From JASLCR01 sp046462475 (lineage in GTDB: Bacteria; Patescibacteriota; Saccharimonadia; Saccharimonadales; Saccharimonadaceae): a stretch of DNA of 64,000 bases. This document shows positions 7,097 through 14,612 of the stretch, piece after piece. Where the stretch lies: positions 1-64,000 of the forward strand of contig JBKGVB010000015.1 in assembly GCA_046462475.1 (NCBI GenBank), written 5' to 3'. Below the pieces are notes generated by a model. It had not been told where the DNA came from. It was given only the letters and a program-made list of their open reading frames with translations, and did not search any database. The stretch's first letter is position 1; each line of letters begins with the position of its first letter. A program made the position numbers and the translations under genes.

Positions 7097-9190
7097 CTAT
7101 TTTGCGTTGCGCTTTTCGATGATTTCCTGCGCGACGTTTGGCGGTACTTCTTCGTACTGCGCAAGCTCCATAGTCGAAGCTGCACGACCTTGCGACATCG
7201 AGCGGATGTCACCAGTGTAACCAAACATACTTGCAAGTGGTACGAATGCCTTGATGAGCTTAGCACCGCCCATAAGGTCTTCCATTGAGTCAATACGGCC
7301 ACGACGAGCGTTAAGGTCGCCGATGATATCACCCATGAATTCTTCAGGAGTAGTTACTTCAACGCGCATGACAGGCTCGAGCAAGATTGGTGTCGCCTGC
7401 TTCACACCTTCGCGTGCTGCGAGGCTACCAGCTAAGCTAAAGGCAAGCTCAGATGAGTCGACATCGTGGTAGCTACCATCATAGAGGGTCGCCTTAACGT
7501 CAACTACTGGGTAACCGGCGATGACACCACTATCGAGAGTTTCTCTAATACCCTTCTGAACAGCTGGTCGATATTCCTGAGGAACCACACCACCCTTAAT
7601 CTCATCGATGAATTCAAAGCCTTTCCCAGGTTCATTTGGTTCAAATCGTACCCATACGTCACCGTATTGACCACGACCACCAGACTGCTTGGCATGCTTT
7701 CCTTGCACTTCGGCACGGCCCTTGATGCTCTCACGGAAAGCAACTTGTGGCTCACCAATATTAGCCTCAACCTTAAACTCACGCTTCATACGATCAATCA
7801 AGATATCGAGGTGGAGTTCACCCATTCCAGACATGATTGTCTGACCAGTTTCTTCATCGGTGTGAATACGGAAAGTAGGATCTTCCTCGGCAAGTCGCTG
7901 CAGAGCGATACCCATTTTTTCCTGGTCGGCCTTAGACTTTGGCTCAACGGCAATCGACACAGGTGGGTCTGGGAACTCGATTGACTCGAGTGCAATCGGA
8001 TGTGAAGCATCAGCAAGAGTGTTACCGGTAAAGGTATTCTTAAGACCAACGACTGCAGCGATGTCGCCGGCACCAACTTTGTCGATATCTTCACGTTTGT
8101 CTGCATGCATACGCACAATACGTCCGATACGTTCTTTTTCACCTGTTGTCGTGTTGAGTACGTAGCTTCCGGTTGTCAAAGCGCCAGAGTAAACACGCAC
8201 GAAGATCAACTTACCGACAAATGGGTCAGCAGCGATCTTAAATGCAAGTGCCGCCATAGGTTCTTTTTCGTCTGGTTTGCGGCTAATTTCGTCGCCGGTC
8301 TTAGGATTTGTACCCCAGATTTCGTCGACATCGAGTGGGCTAGGCAGGAAGTCTACCATTGCGTCGAGTAGCTTCTCAACAATAACACCACGTCCGTCAC
8401 CACCAGTTACGAGGAAGAAGTCACCACCAAGCACACGCTTACGAAGACCAGATTTGAGCTCCTCAGTCGAAATTGCCTCTTCACCGCCTTCGAAGAATTT
8501 CTCCATCAAAGCATCGTCTGCTTCAACAGCTGCTTCAACGAGCAGGCTACGAGCATTCTTTGCCTTCTCGAGCATATCTGCAGGGACTTCACCTTCGACA
8601 AGCGCTTTATCAGTGTAATCCGTGTAGGTATAGGCTTTCATTTCAATAAGGTCAACGACACCGTTGATGTCTTTTTCGAATCCAATAGGAAGGTGTACAG
8701 GCAGCGCATGCTTTGAAAGACGGCTGTGAATAGACTCGAGAGATTTGTAGAAGTCACCACCAGTTTGGTTAATCTTGTTGATGAAACAGATACGAGGAAC
8801 GCCGTACTTGTTAGCCTGGCGCCATACAGTCTCAGACTGTGCCTCAACACCCATTTTACCGTCGAAGACAGTTACCGCACCGTCGAGCACACGAAGTGAA
8901 CGCTCAACTTCGGCAGTAAAGTCGATGTGACCTGGAGTGTCGATAATGTTAATTTTATGATCTTTCCAGAAACAAGTGACCGCAGCAGAAGTAATCGTAA
9001 TACCACGCTCTTTCTCCTGAGCCATCCAGTCGGTTGTTGCACCGTCACCGTCGCCACGAACTTCACCAATCTTGTGATTGATACCAGTACGGTACAAAAT
9101 ACCCTCTGTAGTTGTCGTCTTACCTGCGTCGATGTGAGCAATAATACCGATATTGCGATAGTCCTGTAGTGGGACGTCTTGTTGAGCCAT
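7097..9190 (-). CDS. fusA: Elongation factor G
   Basis: EF-G, 697 aa, is the translocase GTPase and ribosome recycling partner. The P-loop AHIDAGKTT (about residues 18-26), G3 DTPGHID (about 84) and G4 NKINQTGG (about 138) are present. Domains II-V follow with typical GMGELHLDILIDRMKREF in domain III. GAGAGGAAA lies upstream of the ATG with long spacing. It has its own promoter and terminator. In a typical str operon fusA follows rpsG directly; here about 4 kb with three unrelated genes separate it from rpsG, and 2.3 kb separate it from tuf. Confidence 0.98.
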   Translation of the reverse strand: MAQQDVPLQDYRNIGIIAHIDAGKTTTTEGILYRTGINHKIGEVRGDGDGATTDWMAQEKERGITITSAAVTCFWKDHKINIIDTPGHIDFTAEVERSLRVLDGAVTVFDGKMGVEAQSETVWRQANKYGVPRICFINKINQTGGDFYKSLESIHSRLSKHALPVHLPIGFEKDINGVVDLIEMKAYTYTDYTDKALVEGEVPADMLEKAKNARSLLVEAAVEADDALMEKFFEGGEEAISTEELKSGLRKRVLGGDFFLVTGGDGRGVIVEKLLDAMVDFLPSPLDVDEIWGTNPKTGDEISRKPDEKEPMAALAFKIAADPFVGKLIFVRVYSGALTTGSYVLNTTTGEKERIGRIVRMHADKREDIDKVGAGDIAAVVGLKNTFTGNTLADASHPIALESIEFPDPPVSIAVEPKSKADQEKMGIALQRLAEEDPTFRIHTDEETGQTIMSGMGELHLDILIDRMKREFKVEANIGEPQVAFRESIKGRAEVQGKHAKQSGGRGQYGDVWVRFEPNEPGKGFEFIDEIKGGVVPQEYRPAVQKGIRETLDSGVIAGYPVVDVKATLYDGSYHDVDSSELAFSLAGSLAAREGVKQATPILLEPVMRVEVTTPEEFMGDIIGDLNARRGRIDSMEDLMGGAKLIKAFVPLASMFGYTGDIRSMSQGRAASTMELAQYEEVPPNVAQEIIEKRNAK

Positions 9191-9253
9191 TGTGGTTCGT
9201 TTCCTCTCTAGTCTAATTATTTTTTGCCATAAAAAATAGGCGCTTTACGGTTT

Positions 9254-9262
9254 ATTTTAGCA
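9254..9262 (-). promoter_or_regulatory. fusA extended -10
   Basis: On the minus strand, TGC followed by TAAAAT (9254-9259). The leader is about 58 nt, with the ribosome-binding site near its end. Confidence 0.5.
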
Positions 9263-9290
9263 GGTTTCTTCCGAATACGCTACTGTCTCA

Positions 9291-11384
9291 CTAAAAAGCC
9301 ATGGCACCCGTTGTCGCTAAGCGGACATAACGATAACTACCATCATCTTTACTAAGCATCACAAGGTATGGTGTTTCTAACTCTGACATTGGAATTTTCA
9401 TCTGGACGTCCACTGCGATACCCTCGGTAAATCCCATTTCTTCTAGGTCTCCACTCTGAGTAATCGTATCGCCTGTAACAATAAGTCCTCGCTTAATAAA
9501 CATCGACTCAAGGGCTTCGAGCGCTGCCTGAGTACCGCCCGCCAGGGTACCTTGCTCTATCCTTGAAGCAATCATACGTATATTCTCAGGATGAGCCAAT
9601 TCTTGATAGCCAGCATCTGACTCGCCATGAAATGCCGAAAATAGTTTATTAATTTGTTTAACTATTGGATCACGACCATATGCAGCAGCTGCCGCCATTC
9701 GCGCTTGCTTATCCGCCATATACCGCTCCAACGAAGGTATTGCTATCTTCACCGAGCCATCAAGAGGAATCATTCCACGCCACCGTGTCTCAACTTCGAG
9801 AAGTGGCATTACGTCTTTAGTCGTAAGCATGTTTGTAGTTTGCGAACCCACATCAACTATCAGCTTAGGCGATGGATAATGACGCTCTTCCTGCGTTTCT
9901 TCATCCATAGTCGTATCGGTATCACCGTAAAGTGCATAAAAGCTTCCCTGGAACGAGTCGCCATGCTGTAGCTTAGAGAATGGATTTTCAGCATCGACCT
10001 GCAAAATAAAGCGCCCTGGCTGTACTTCCTCTCCAAGCTCTCTGATTGTATGAGGCCTAGCAGCACGTTCACCATCAAATTCAAGCATGTAATTTGCAAG
10101 TCCCGCCCCTATTAGTCTGTCGGCAGCCATAGTAACGAGCTGCCTGCTGACGTCTGCGGCTTGTTCGAGGGTATTAAAAGACTTACGCGCCAATGGAGCG
10201 ATATCTTTCATCACTGCACTGAGCTCCGAATCAAGGAGTTTCATCTCTTCAACAAACAGCGGATCTCCACTATGAGTAGGCCTTTCAGGCATCTTAAGAT
10301 TCACGTCTTCCGTACCTGACTTCTCCCACTCAAACTCTTGTGACAAGGTATTTCCCAAATTGCGCTCAGCCACTCCAAGTGCTCGATCGATAATCGAACG
10401 GTAGGCGCGTGTTCCTCTTAATCGTACGACATTCTCCATTTTGATACTGATTTGTGTACCCTTCCACTCATCTTCTGCATCTGGTATCTCTAAAAATAAT
10501 CGCGCGCTAATTTGCTCAGAATCCTGCCCTTCTTCACGTACAAATTCAATACGCGGACGACGCCCATGCAGTACTACAGCATCATCACACACCACCTCAA
10601 GCCAGCCGCCCTCCTGATCTTCACTGTCTTGAAAATTGAGCTCATTTTGAATCTCAACCATATACGGCCATACTTGGTCGAGCTTCAGCTTCTCATTGAT
10701 ATAAATCGACACCCACTCTCTAAAATCCGCCGAGGCCCGAAACGAACCTTCAAGGCGCCGAGCAATTGCTGCGAGTCTTCCGGGTAGTTTCGCCACTTCG
10801 CGCTCTTTGGGATGAATGAGCTGGTCTATCAACTTCATTTCATCTTGCCAGAATCTATGAAGCTTCACATCTATAGCTTCAGGAGTCGGCTGCGCGTATT
10901 GATGCCGCGAAGCCTCACCTGGGTACAGAATGAATTGAGAGTATGGGCTATTACTATCCGGTAGCACAAAACCGTACCCAATTCGCGCAGCAGTAGTATC
11001 TTCATCAAACTCCCGTCCGTGCGGGCCGTCGACGATACCATAAGACTTTAGCTCTGCATCCTCTACAAAATAAGATATGTTGCCGTCGTCATCAATGTCT
11101 GGCTCGCCCCATAGAGCAGTAAGTTGTTCCGTTTGCGCACCATTGGTTATATACACTCGCCCAGTAACAAGAGCGACTTCCTCGTAGTAGAGCCAATCTT
11201 GATTAAGCACCTCTAAGCCAGGTTCGATTAAGTCAGAAAAGGACCCACCGTCTTCGTTTGCATTATCTTCGAGCTGCTTCAGCCTCCCGTCGAACACTGT
11301 CAGTCCGACATCGTGTTGATCGTATTCTTCAAGAAATGTTTGAAACTCAGCCTCAATGCGCTTATTGGATGGACCCTTAGACAT
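9291..11384 (-). CDS. Large unknown cytoplasmic protein, 697 aa
   Basis: I do not recognise this protein. It is acidic, lacks a signal peptide or membrane segment, and has several Asp/Glu-rich loops (for example EPDIDDDGNISYFVEDAE, DTDTTMDEETQEE). Beta-rich stretches alternate with helices, for example MADKQARMAAAAAYGRDP near residue 550. The start ATG at 11384 has only a weak ATAGGTTCT before it. TATAAT at 11429-11434 lies about 44 nt upstream, so the message is leadered. It is a single long gene between fusA and a divergent 7TM gene. I see no nuclease, ATPase or transferase motif. Its size and location among translation genes make it a good candidate for a conserved lineage-specific protein. 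Confidence 0.75.
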   Translation of the reverse strand: MSKGPSNKRIEAEFQTFLEEYDQHDVGLTVFDGRLKQLEDNANEDGGSFSDLIEPGLEVLNQDWLYYEEVALVTGRVYITNGAQTEQLTALWGEPDIDDDGNISYFVEDAELKSYGIVDGPHGREFDEDTTAARIGYGFVLPDSNSPYSQFILYPGEASRHQYAQPTPEAIDVKLHRFWQDEMKLIDQLIHPKEREVAKLPGRLAAIARRLEGSFRASADFREWVSIYINEKLKLDQVWPYMVEIQNELNFQDSEDQEGGWLEVVCDDAVVLHGRRPRIEFVREEGQDSEQISARLFLEIPDAEDEWKGTQISIKMENVVRLRGTRAYRSIIDRALGVAERNLGNTLSQEFEWEKSGTEDVNLKMPERPTHSGDPLFVEEMKLLDSELSAVMKDIAPLARKSFNTLEQAADVSRQLVTMAADRLIGAGLANYMLEFDGERAARPHTIRELGEEVQPGRFILQVDAENPFSKLQHGDSFQGSFYALYGDTDTTMDEETQEERHYPSPKLIVDVGSQTTNMLTTKDVMPLLEVETRWRGMIPLDGSVKIAIPSLERYMADKQARMAAAAAYGRDPIVKQINKLFSAFHGESDAGYQELAHPENIRMIASRIEQGTLAGGTQAALEALESMFIKRGLIVTGDTITQSGDLEEMGFTEGIAVDVQMKIPMSELETPYLVMLSKDDGSYRYVRLATTGAMAF

Positions 11385-11428
11385 AGAACCTATTTAATTC
11401 TCTTTCTTGTCGGTAATCAAGCATAAGC

Positions 11429-11434
11429 ATTATA
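11429..11434 (-). promoter_or_regulatory. -10 of the 9291-11384 gene
   Basis: TATAAT on the minus strand, about 44 nt before the ATG at 11384. It lies back-to-back with the -10 of the divergent 11455 gene (11442-11447). Confidence 0.5.
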
Positions 11435-11438
11435 TAAT

Positions 11439-11447
11439 TGCTATAAT
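11439..11447 (+). promoter_or_regulatory. Extended -10, leaderless GTG start
   Basis: TGC followed by TATAAT (11442-11447). A GTG codon begins 7 nt later at 11455, in frame with the downstream gene. Confidence 0.6.
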
Positions 11448-11454
11448 TCTACTT

Positions 11455-12186
11455 GTGAACATGAAAAAGGACCTGAGACTCTACTGCTTTTCGCCGCCCG
11501 TCATGCTGGCGACGTTTATGATTGAGGTGATTTTTGCTTTCTATATAATCTGGAGATACAAGATGACGACCATTTCCCGTCTCATCGTTTCTATATTAGT
11601 TTTCCTTGCGATTTTCCAAGGAAGTGAATTCAGTGTTTGTGGTCACACGAGCCTTGAGCCGGGGCTCTGGTCACGTATTGGGTACGGCGCGATCACTATG
11701 CTTCCGCCCCTCGGGCTTCACTTGGCATACGCCATCGCTGGCAAAAAATCAAAATATCTCGTGCCGCTGGCTTATCTAACATGCGCGGCTTTTCTCACGT
11801 ATTTTGTCGGCTTTACCGACGCGATCACTGGTCAGACTTGTTATGCGAACTACGCTGTATTTGACACACACAAGGCAAGCAGCCAGCTCTATGGCATGTA
11901 CTATTACGGCTGGCTCATGATCAGCACCTATGTATCCTGGCAGTGGGCTCACGATCTAAAGAAGCAACAGCGAGCAGCACTCTATGCTCTTTGCGCCGGC
12001 TACCTATCATTCCTTATTCCGACCACGACAGTCAACCTGATAGACCCATCGACGATCAGCGGCATTCCGTCAATCATGTGTGGCTTCGCAGTCATCCTCG
12101 CTTTTATACTCGTAGGAAAAGTTGCACCAGAAAGCCTTAAGCAAAAGAATAGCAACCCTGCCTTCAAACTCAGGCTGCCGTTTTAG
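11455..12186 (+). CDS. Seven-helix membrane protein, 243 aa
   Basis: Unknown polytopic membrane protein with about seven hydrophobic segments spread over the length and short loops. It ends in a basic tail (KQKNSNPAFKLRLPF). The architecture resembles the 7TM sensor module found at the N-terminus of some histidine kinases, but no kinase follows, so that is only a shape comparison. A leaderless GTG at 11455 fits the -10 spacing; the ATG at 11461 is two codons later and equally possible. Its last 17 nt overlap the convergent gene 12170-12877. Confidence 0.65.
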   Translation: MNMKKDLRLYCFSPPVMLATFMIEVIFAFYIIWRYKMTTISRLIVSILVFLAIFQGSEFSVCGHTSLEPGLWSRIGYGAITMLPPLGLHLAYAIAGKKSKYLVPLAYLTCAAFLTYFVGFTDAITGQTCYANYAVFDTHKASSQLYGMYYYGWLMISTYVSWQWAHDLKKQQRAALYALCAGYLSFLIPTTTVNLIDPSTISGIPSIMCGFAVILAFILVGKVAPESLKQKNSNPAFKLRLPF

Positions 12187-12877
12187 CCTCGCCAAAGAAC
12201 GCTCGTATAGCATGTCTTGAGTTTGATATACCATTTGCTCTAGCGATTGACCGTAGCACACGACGAGCACTGTCAATCTCTAAGTTATAAAGATATTCCT
12301 TGTCGGGCATAATACCGATAACGCCAGGCTCCATAGCCTCAATCTTTTCATGATACGAATCCAGTCGCGCACAGACACCGGCCTCTTTTGGAAAGCCAAA
12401 GCGTTCAATTTCCTCATCGGTCTTATATGATTTTATCGTGTCATACAAAGATCCCACCTGACCATGTTCTAATGCATACTGTCGCATCACATCAGGCGAA
12501 GGCACTTTAGGTACAAGTGTTACTGCATGAACATACTCATGAAGCTGGCGAGGCATAGTAATCCTTAGGGACGGCGCATTACGATATCTCGTCCCAAACC
12601 GTTCACCCTCACTATCGACGTAATGCGCATAGTTCATGCGTGGCCATGCAACATGATGAAGATCATAGTCACCAGTCCAAATATGTCGCGAAGAAAGTGA
12701 CCCCATCACCCGTTTCATTAATTCAACTCGATCAGGAACCTCAAACTCATCAAGAGGTGTATCAATTTTATCAGATACTTCTATCCTCCCGGTCTCTGAC
12801 CAATAGAGCAATGGGGACTTTTCGACAAGGGCTGCAAGCGGCTGTGGTTCGTGCATAACAGAACCATGCCCCGTCAT
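12170..12877 (-). CDS. Unknown protein with an HExxH motif, 235 aa
   Basis: I do not recognise this cytoplasmic protein. It contains LHEYVHAV near residue 113, which formally matches the zinc-protease HExxH motif, and a His/aromatic-rich stretch DLHHVAWPRMNYAHY near 75. Without a recognisable third ligand, peptidase activity is uncertain. GGAAGGATTAGGGG precedes the ATG. A 12-codon open frame starting at 12917 ends one base before this start codon (see the separate entry). It lies downstream of the rpsL-rpsG group but has its own promoter. Confidence 0.65.
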   Translation of the reverse strand: MTGHGSVMHEPQPLAALVEKSPLLYWSETGRIEVSDKIDTPLDEFEVPDRVELMKRVMGSLSSRHIWTGDYDLHHVAWPRMNYAHYVDSEGERFGTRYRNAPSLRITMPRQLHEYVHAVTLVPKVPSPDVMRQYALEHGQVGSLYDTIKSYKTDEEIERFGFPKEAGVCARLDSYHEKIEAMEPGVIGIMPDKEYLYNLEIDSARRVLRSIARANGISNSRHAIRAFFGEAKTAA

Positions 12878-12878
12878 G

Positions 12879-12917
12879 TTAGTCCCCTAATCCTTCCTGT
12901 GTTTGTATTACCCTCAT
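12879..12917 (-). CDS. Possible leaderless 12-codon upstream ORF
   Basis: On the minus strand, ATG at 12917 follows 8 nt after an extended -10 (TGA-TATAAC). It opens a 12-codon frame (MRVIQTQEGLGD) ending in TAA, one base before the ATG of the 235-aa gene at 12877. The frame is not in phase with the main gene and contains the ribosome-binding site of that gene. This geometry would let translation of the small frame couple to, or compete with, initiation of the main gene. It could also be chance. Confidence 0.35.
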   Translation of the reverse strand: MRVIQTQEGLGD

Positions 12918-12925
12918 TTAGTTTT

Positions 12926-12934
12926 GTTATATCA
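12926..12934 (-). promoter_or_regulatory. Extended -10 of the 235-aa gene
   Basis: On the minus strand, TGA followed by TATAAC (12926-12931). Transcription should begin at or next to the ATG of the small upstream frame at 12917. Confidence 0.5.
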
Positions 12935-12951
12935 CAAGCGTTTTCACGTCG

Positions 12952-13209
12952 TCAAGCTTTGCCGAGCTTGCGATAGGCGGCAAGTTGACGCTTCGCAAAT
13001 GTCAGCACCGATTCGTCCTCGCCAAGCCGACCATCCGCCTCTTGCTCATGATAAATAATCTCAAGATCATATCCTTGCCCAACTCGTATTCGAGCTACGC
13101 CACCCCACATGACAGAAACACAAGCCTCCTGATAGTCATGGTCTATGAAACGCAAAGCCGCCCCAATGAACTCTTCTTCACTAGGGCGGTTTGGTTGCCG
13201 TTCGACCAT
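12952..13209 (-). CDS. Hypothetical protein downstream of rpsG, 85 aa
   Basis: Unknown small protein, start ATG at 13209, one base after the rpsG stop, ending in TGA. It is a mix of acidic and aromatic segments with a central stretch VSVMWGGVARIRVGQGYDL. The C-terminal helix FAKRQLAAYRKLGKA is basic. Tight coupling to rpsL and rpsG implies co-translation with ribosomal proteins. A role in ribosome assembly or regulation is possible, but only from position. No terminator is seen right after it. Confidence 0.7.
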   Translation of the reverse strand: MVERQPNRPSEEEFIGAALRFIDHDYQEACVSVMWGGVARIRVGQGYDLEIIYHEQEADGRLGEDESVLTFAKRQLAAYRKLGKA

Positions 13210-13210
13210 A

Positions 13211-13690
13211 TTAGCCTCGGGCAAAATGAGCGAAGGCGCGGTTTGCCTCTGCCATCTTGTGGGTGTCTTCCTTCTTTTTGAAGGCAGCACCAGCTTCGTT
13301 GTAAGCATCAACGATTTCAGCACTAAGGCGCTTTTCGTATGGAATACCCTTGCGAGCACGCGCGCTCTGGACAAGCCATGAGAATGCATAGTGCATCTGA
13401 CGATGACCCTGTACTGGGAATGGGATCTGATAGTTTGCACCACCGACACGTCGGCTCTTTACTTCAAAGTTTGGCGCAACATTCTTGAGTGCTTTTTCAA
13501 ACACCTCAAGCGGATCTTCACTCTTTAGCTTCTTTGCAGCATCTTCAAGTGCAGCATATACCATGCGTTCAGCAGCAAGTTTCTTGCCGTTAAGCATAGA
13601 TTTGTTAATGAGACGCTGTACGAGTACGCTCTGATACTTACGGTCTGGTTTCAGCTCACGCTGGAGCTTTTTCGTGACTTTACGCGGCAT
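13211..13690 (-). CDS. rpsG: 30S ribosomal protein S7
   Basis: S7, 159 aa, nucleates assembly of the 30S head and contacts the E-site tRNA. The family start MPRKVTKK, the QSVLVQRLINKSMLNGKK helix and the conserved RRVGGANYQIP loop are all present. Its ATG overlaps the rpsL stop by one base (TAATG), which is typical of translational coupling. It is followed one base after its stop by an unknown 85-aa gene instead of fusA. Confidence 0.98.
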   Translation of the reverse strand: MPRKVTKKLQRELKPDRKYQSVLVQRLINKSMLNGKKLAAERMVYAALEDAAKKLKSEDPLEVFEKALKNVAPNFEVKSRRVGGANYQIPFPVQGHRQMHYAFSWLVQSARARKGIPYEKRLSAEIVDAYNEAGAAFKKKEDTHKMAEANRAFAHFARG

Positions 13691-14103
13691 TACTTAGACT
13701 CCTTCTTCGAACCGTACTTTGAACGGCCCTGCTTGCGACCACTGACACCCTGAAGGTCCAATGCGCCGCGGACAATGTGATAACGCACACCTGGAAGGTC
13801 TGGCACGCGACCACCACGAACGAGCACAACGGCGTGCTCTTGGAGGTTGTGACCTTCGCCACCAATATATGCCCAAACTTCTTGCTTGTTTGTTAGGCGC
13901 ACACGGGCAACCTTACGAAGTGCCGAGTTTGGCTTCTTTGGTGTTTTAGTGGTTACCTTGATACATACACCACGCATAAGCGGGCTTTTCTGATCGTAGT
14001 AACGCGTCTTTAGTGCGTTGAATGTGCTTCCGAGTGCTGGAGACTTTGACTTCTTTTTCGCAGTCTGGCGTGGCTTGCGCACAAGTTGATTAATTGTTGG
14101 CAT
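13690..14103 (-). CDS. rpsL: 30S ribosomal protein S12
   Basis: S12, 137 aa, sits at the decoding centre. The family signature TPKKPNSALRKVARVRLTN and the decoding loop GGRVPDLPGVRYHIVRG are intact. At the two lysine positions tied to streptomycin resistance in other bacteria it reads KPNSALRK and GGRVPDLPG; whether this confers resistance cannot be judged here. GGAGT precedes the ATG with a longer than usual spacing of about 12 nt. It is the first gene of the rpsL-rpsG-85 aa group. Confidence 0.98.
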   Translation of the reverse strand: MPTINQLVRKPRQTAKKKSKSPALGSTFNALKTRYYDQKSPLMRGVCIKVTTKTPKKPNSALRKVARVRLTNKQEVWAYIGGEGHNLQEHAVVLVRGGRVPDLPGVRYHIVRGALDLQGVSGRKQGRSKYGSKKESK

Positions 14104-14156
14104 GAAAAATGCAAACTCCTATTATTAGCTAATTGGTGCGATCGTAGCTCAGCATG

Positions 14157-14612
14157 CTACTTTCGCGTTTTCTTCTTGTCTGCCGTAGGCTTGTACACCT
14201 TACGCTTACGACTCCGAGAAGAGGAAACTCTTGCGGTAATTATATCTGATAGAAGCATTTTATGCAAGTGCCTGTCTCTCAAGAGCATCGTAATGCCCAG
14301 CATACCAAGTAATAAAATTACTAAACTAGAAAATACCAGCTCTTCTGACACGCCCGTATCTGGTGCATGTGGTGTCTTCCCAGGATGGACGCCACCGCCA
14401 TGATCATTTTTTGGGGGATGTAAGAGCTCATCACATTGTTGCGGCGTGAGAATGACTGTCGTATTTTCACCATCTGCAACATGACTCTCTACGCATTCCA
14501 GTGGTGCTATCCATTGCTTAAAGCGCGTATTTGAAGCGGCGGTGGCTGGTTCAAATAGAATCAGAGCAAATACGGATATAGTGACCACGGAAAGTAATAC
14601 AGACCGTATCAT
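14157..14612 (-). CDS. Secreted protein with sortase-like C-terminal anchor, 151 aa
   Basis: The last gene of the surface locus. A signal peptide (residues 1-25, ending PATAAS) is followed by a short extracellular part with two Cys. A PDTG motif in HAPDTGVSEE near residue 88 precedes a hydrophobic segment (about 94-112) and a long basic tail (RSRKRKVYKPTADKKKTRK). The order motif, hydrophobic stretch, positive tail is that of LPXTG sorting signals, but the leading Leu is Ala here and the tail is unusually long. A plain membrane anchor is therefore equally possible. Small LPXTG proteins accompany WxL loci in Firmicutes, which is why the order is interesting. Its start overlaps the upstream gene by 4 nt. 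Confidence 0.6.
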   Translation of the reverse strand: MIRSVLLSVVTISVFALILFEPATAASNTRFKQWIAPLECVESHVADGENTTVILTPQQCDELLHPPKNDHGGGVHPGKTPHAPDTGVSEELVFSSLVILLLGMLGITMLLRDRHLHKMLLSDIITARVSSSRSRKRKVYKPTADKKKTRK

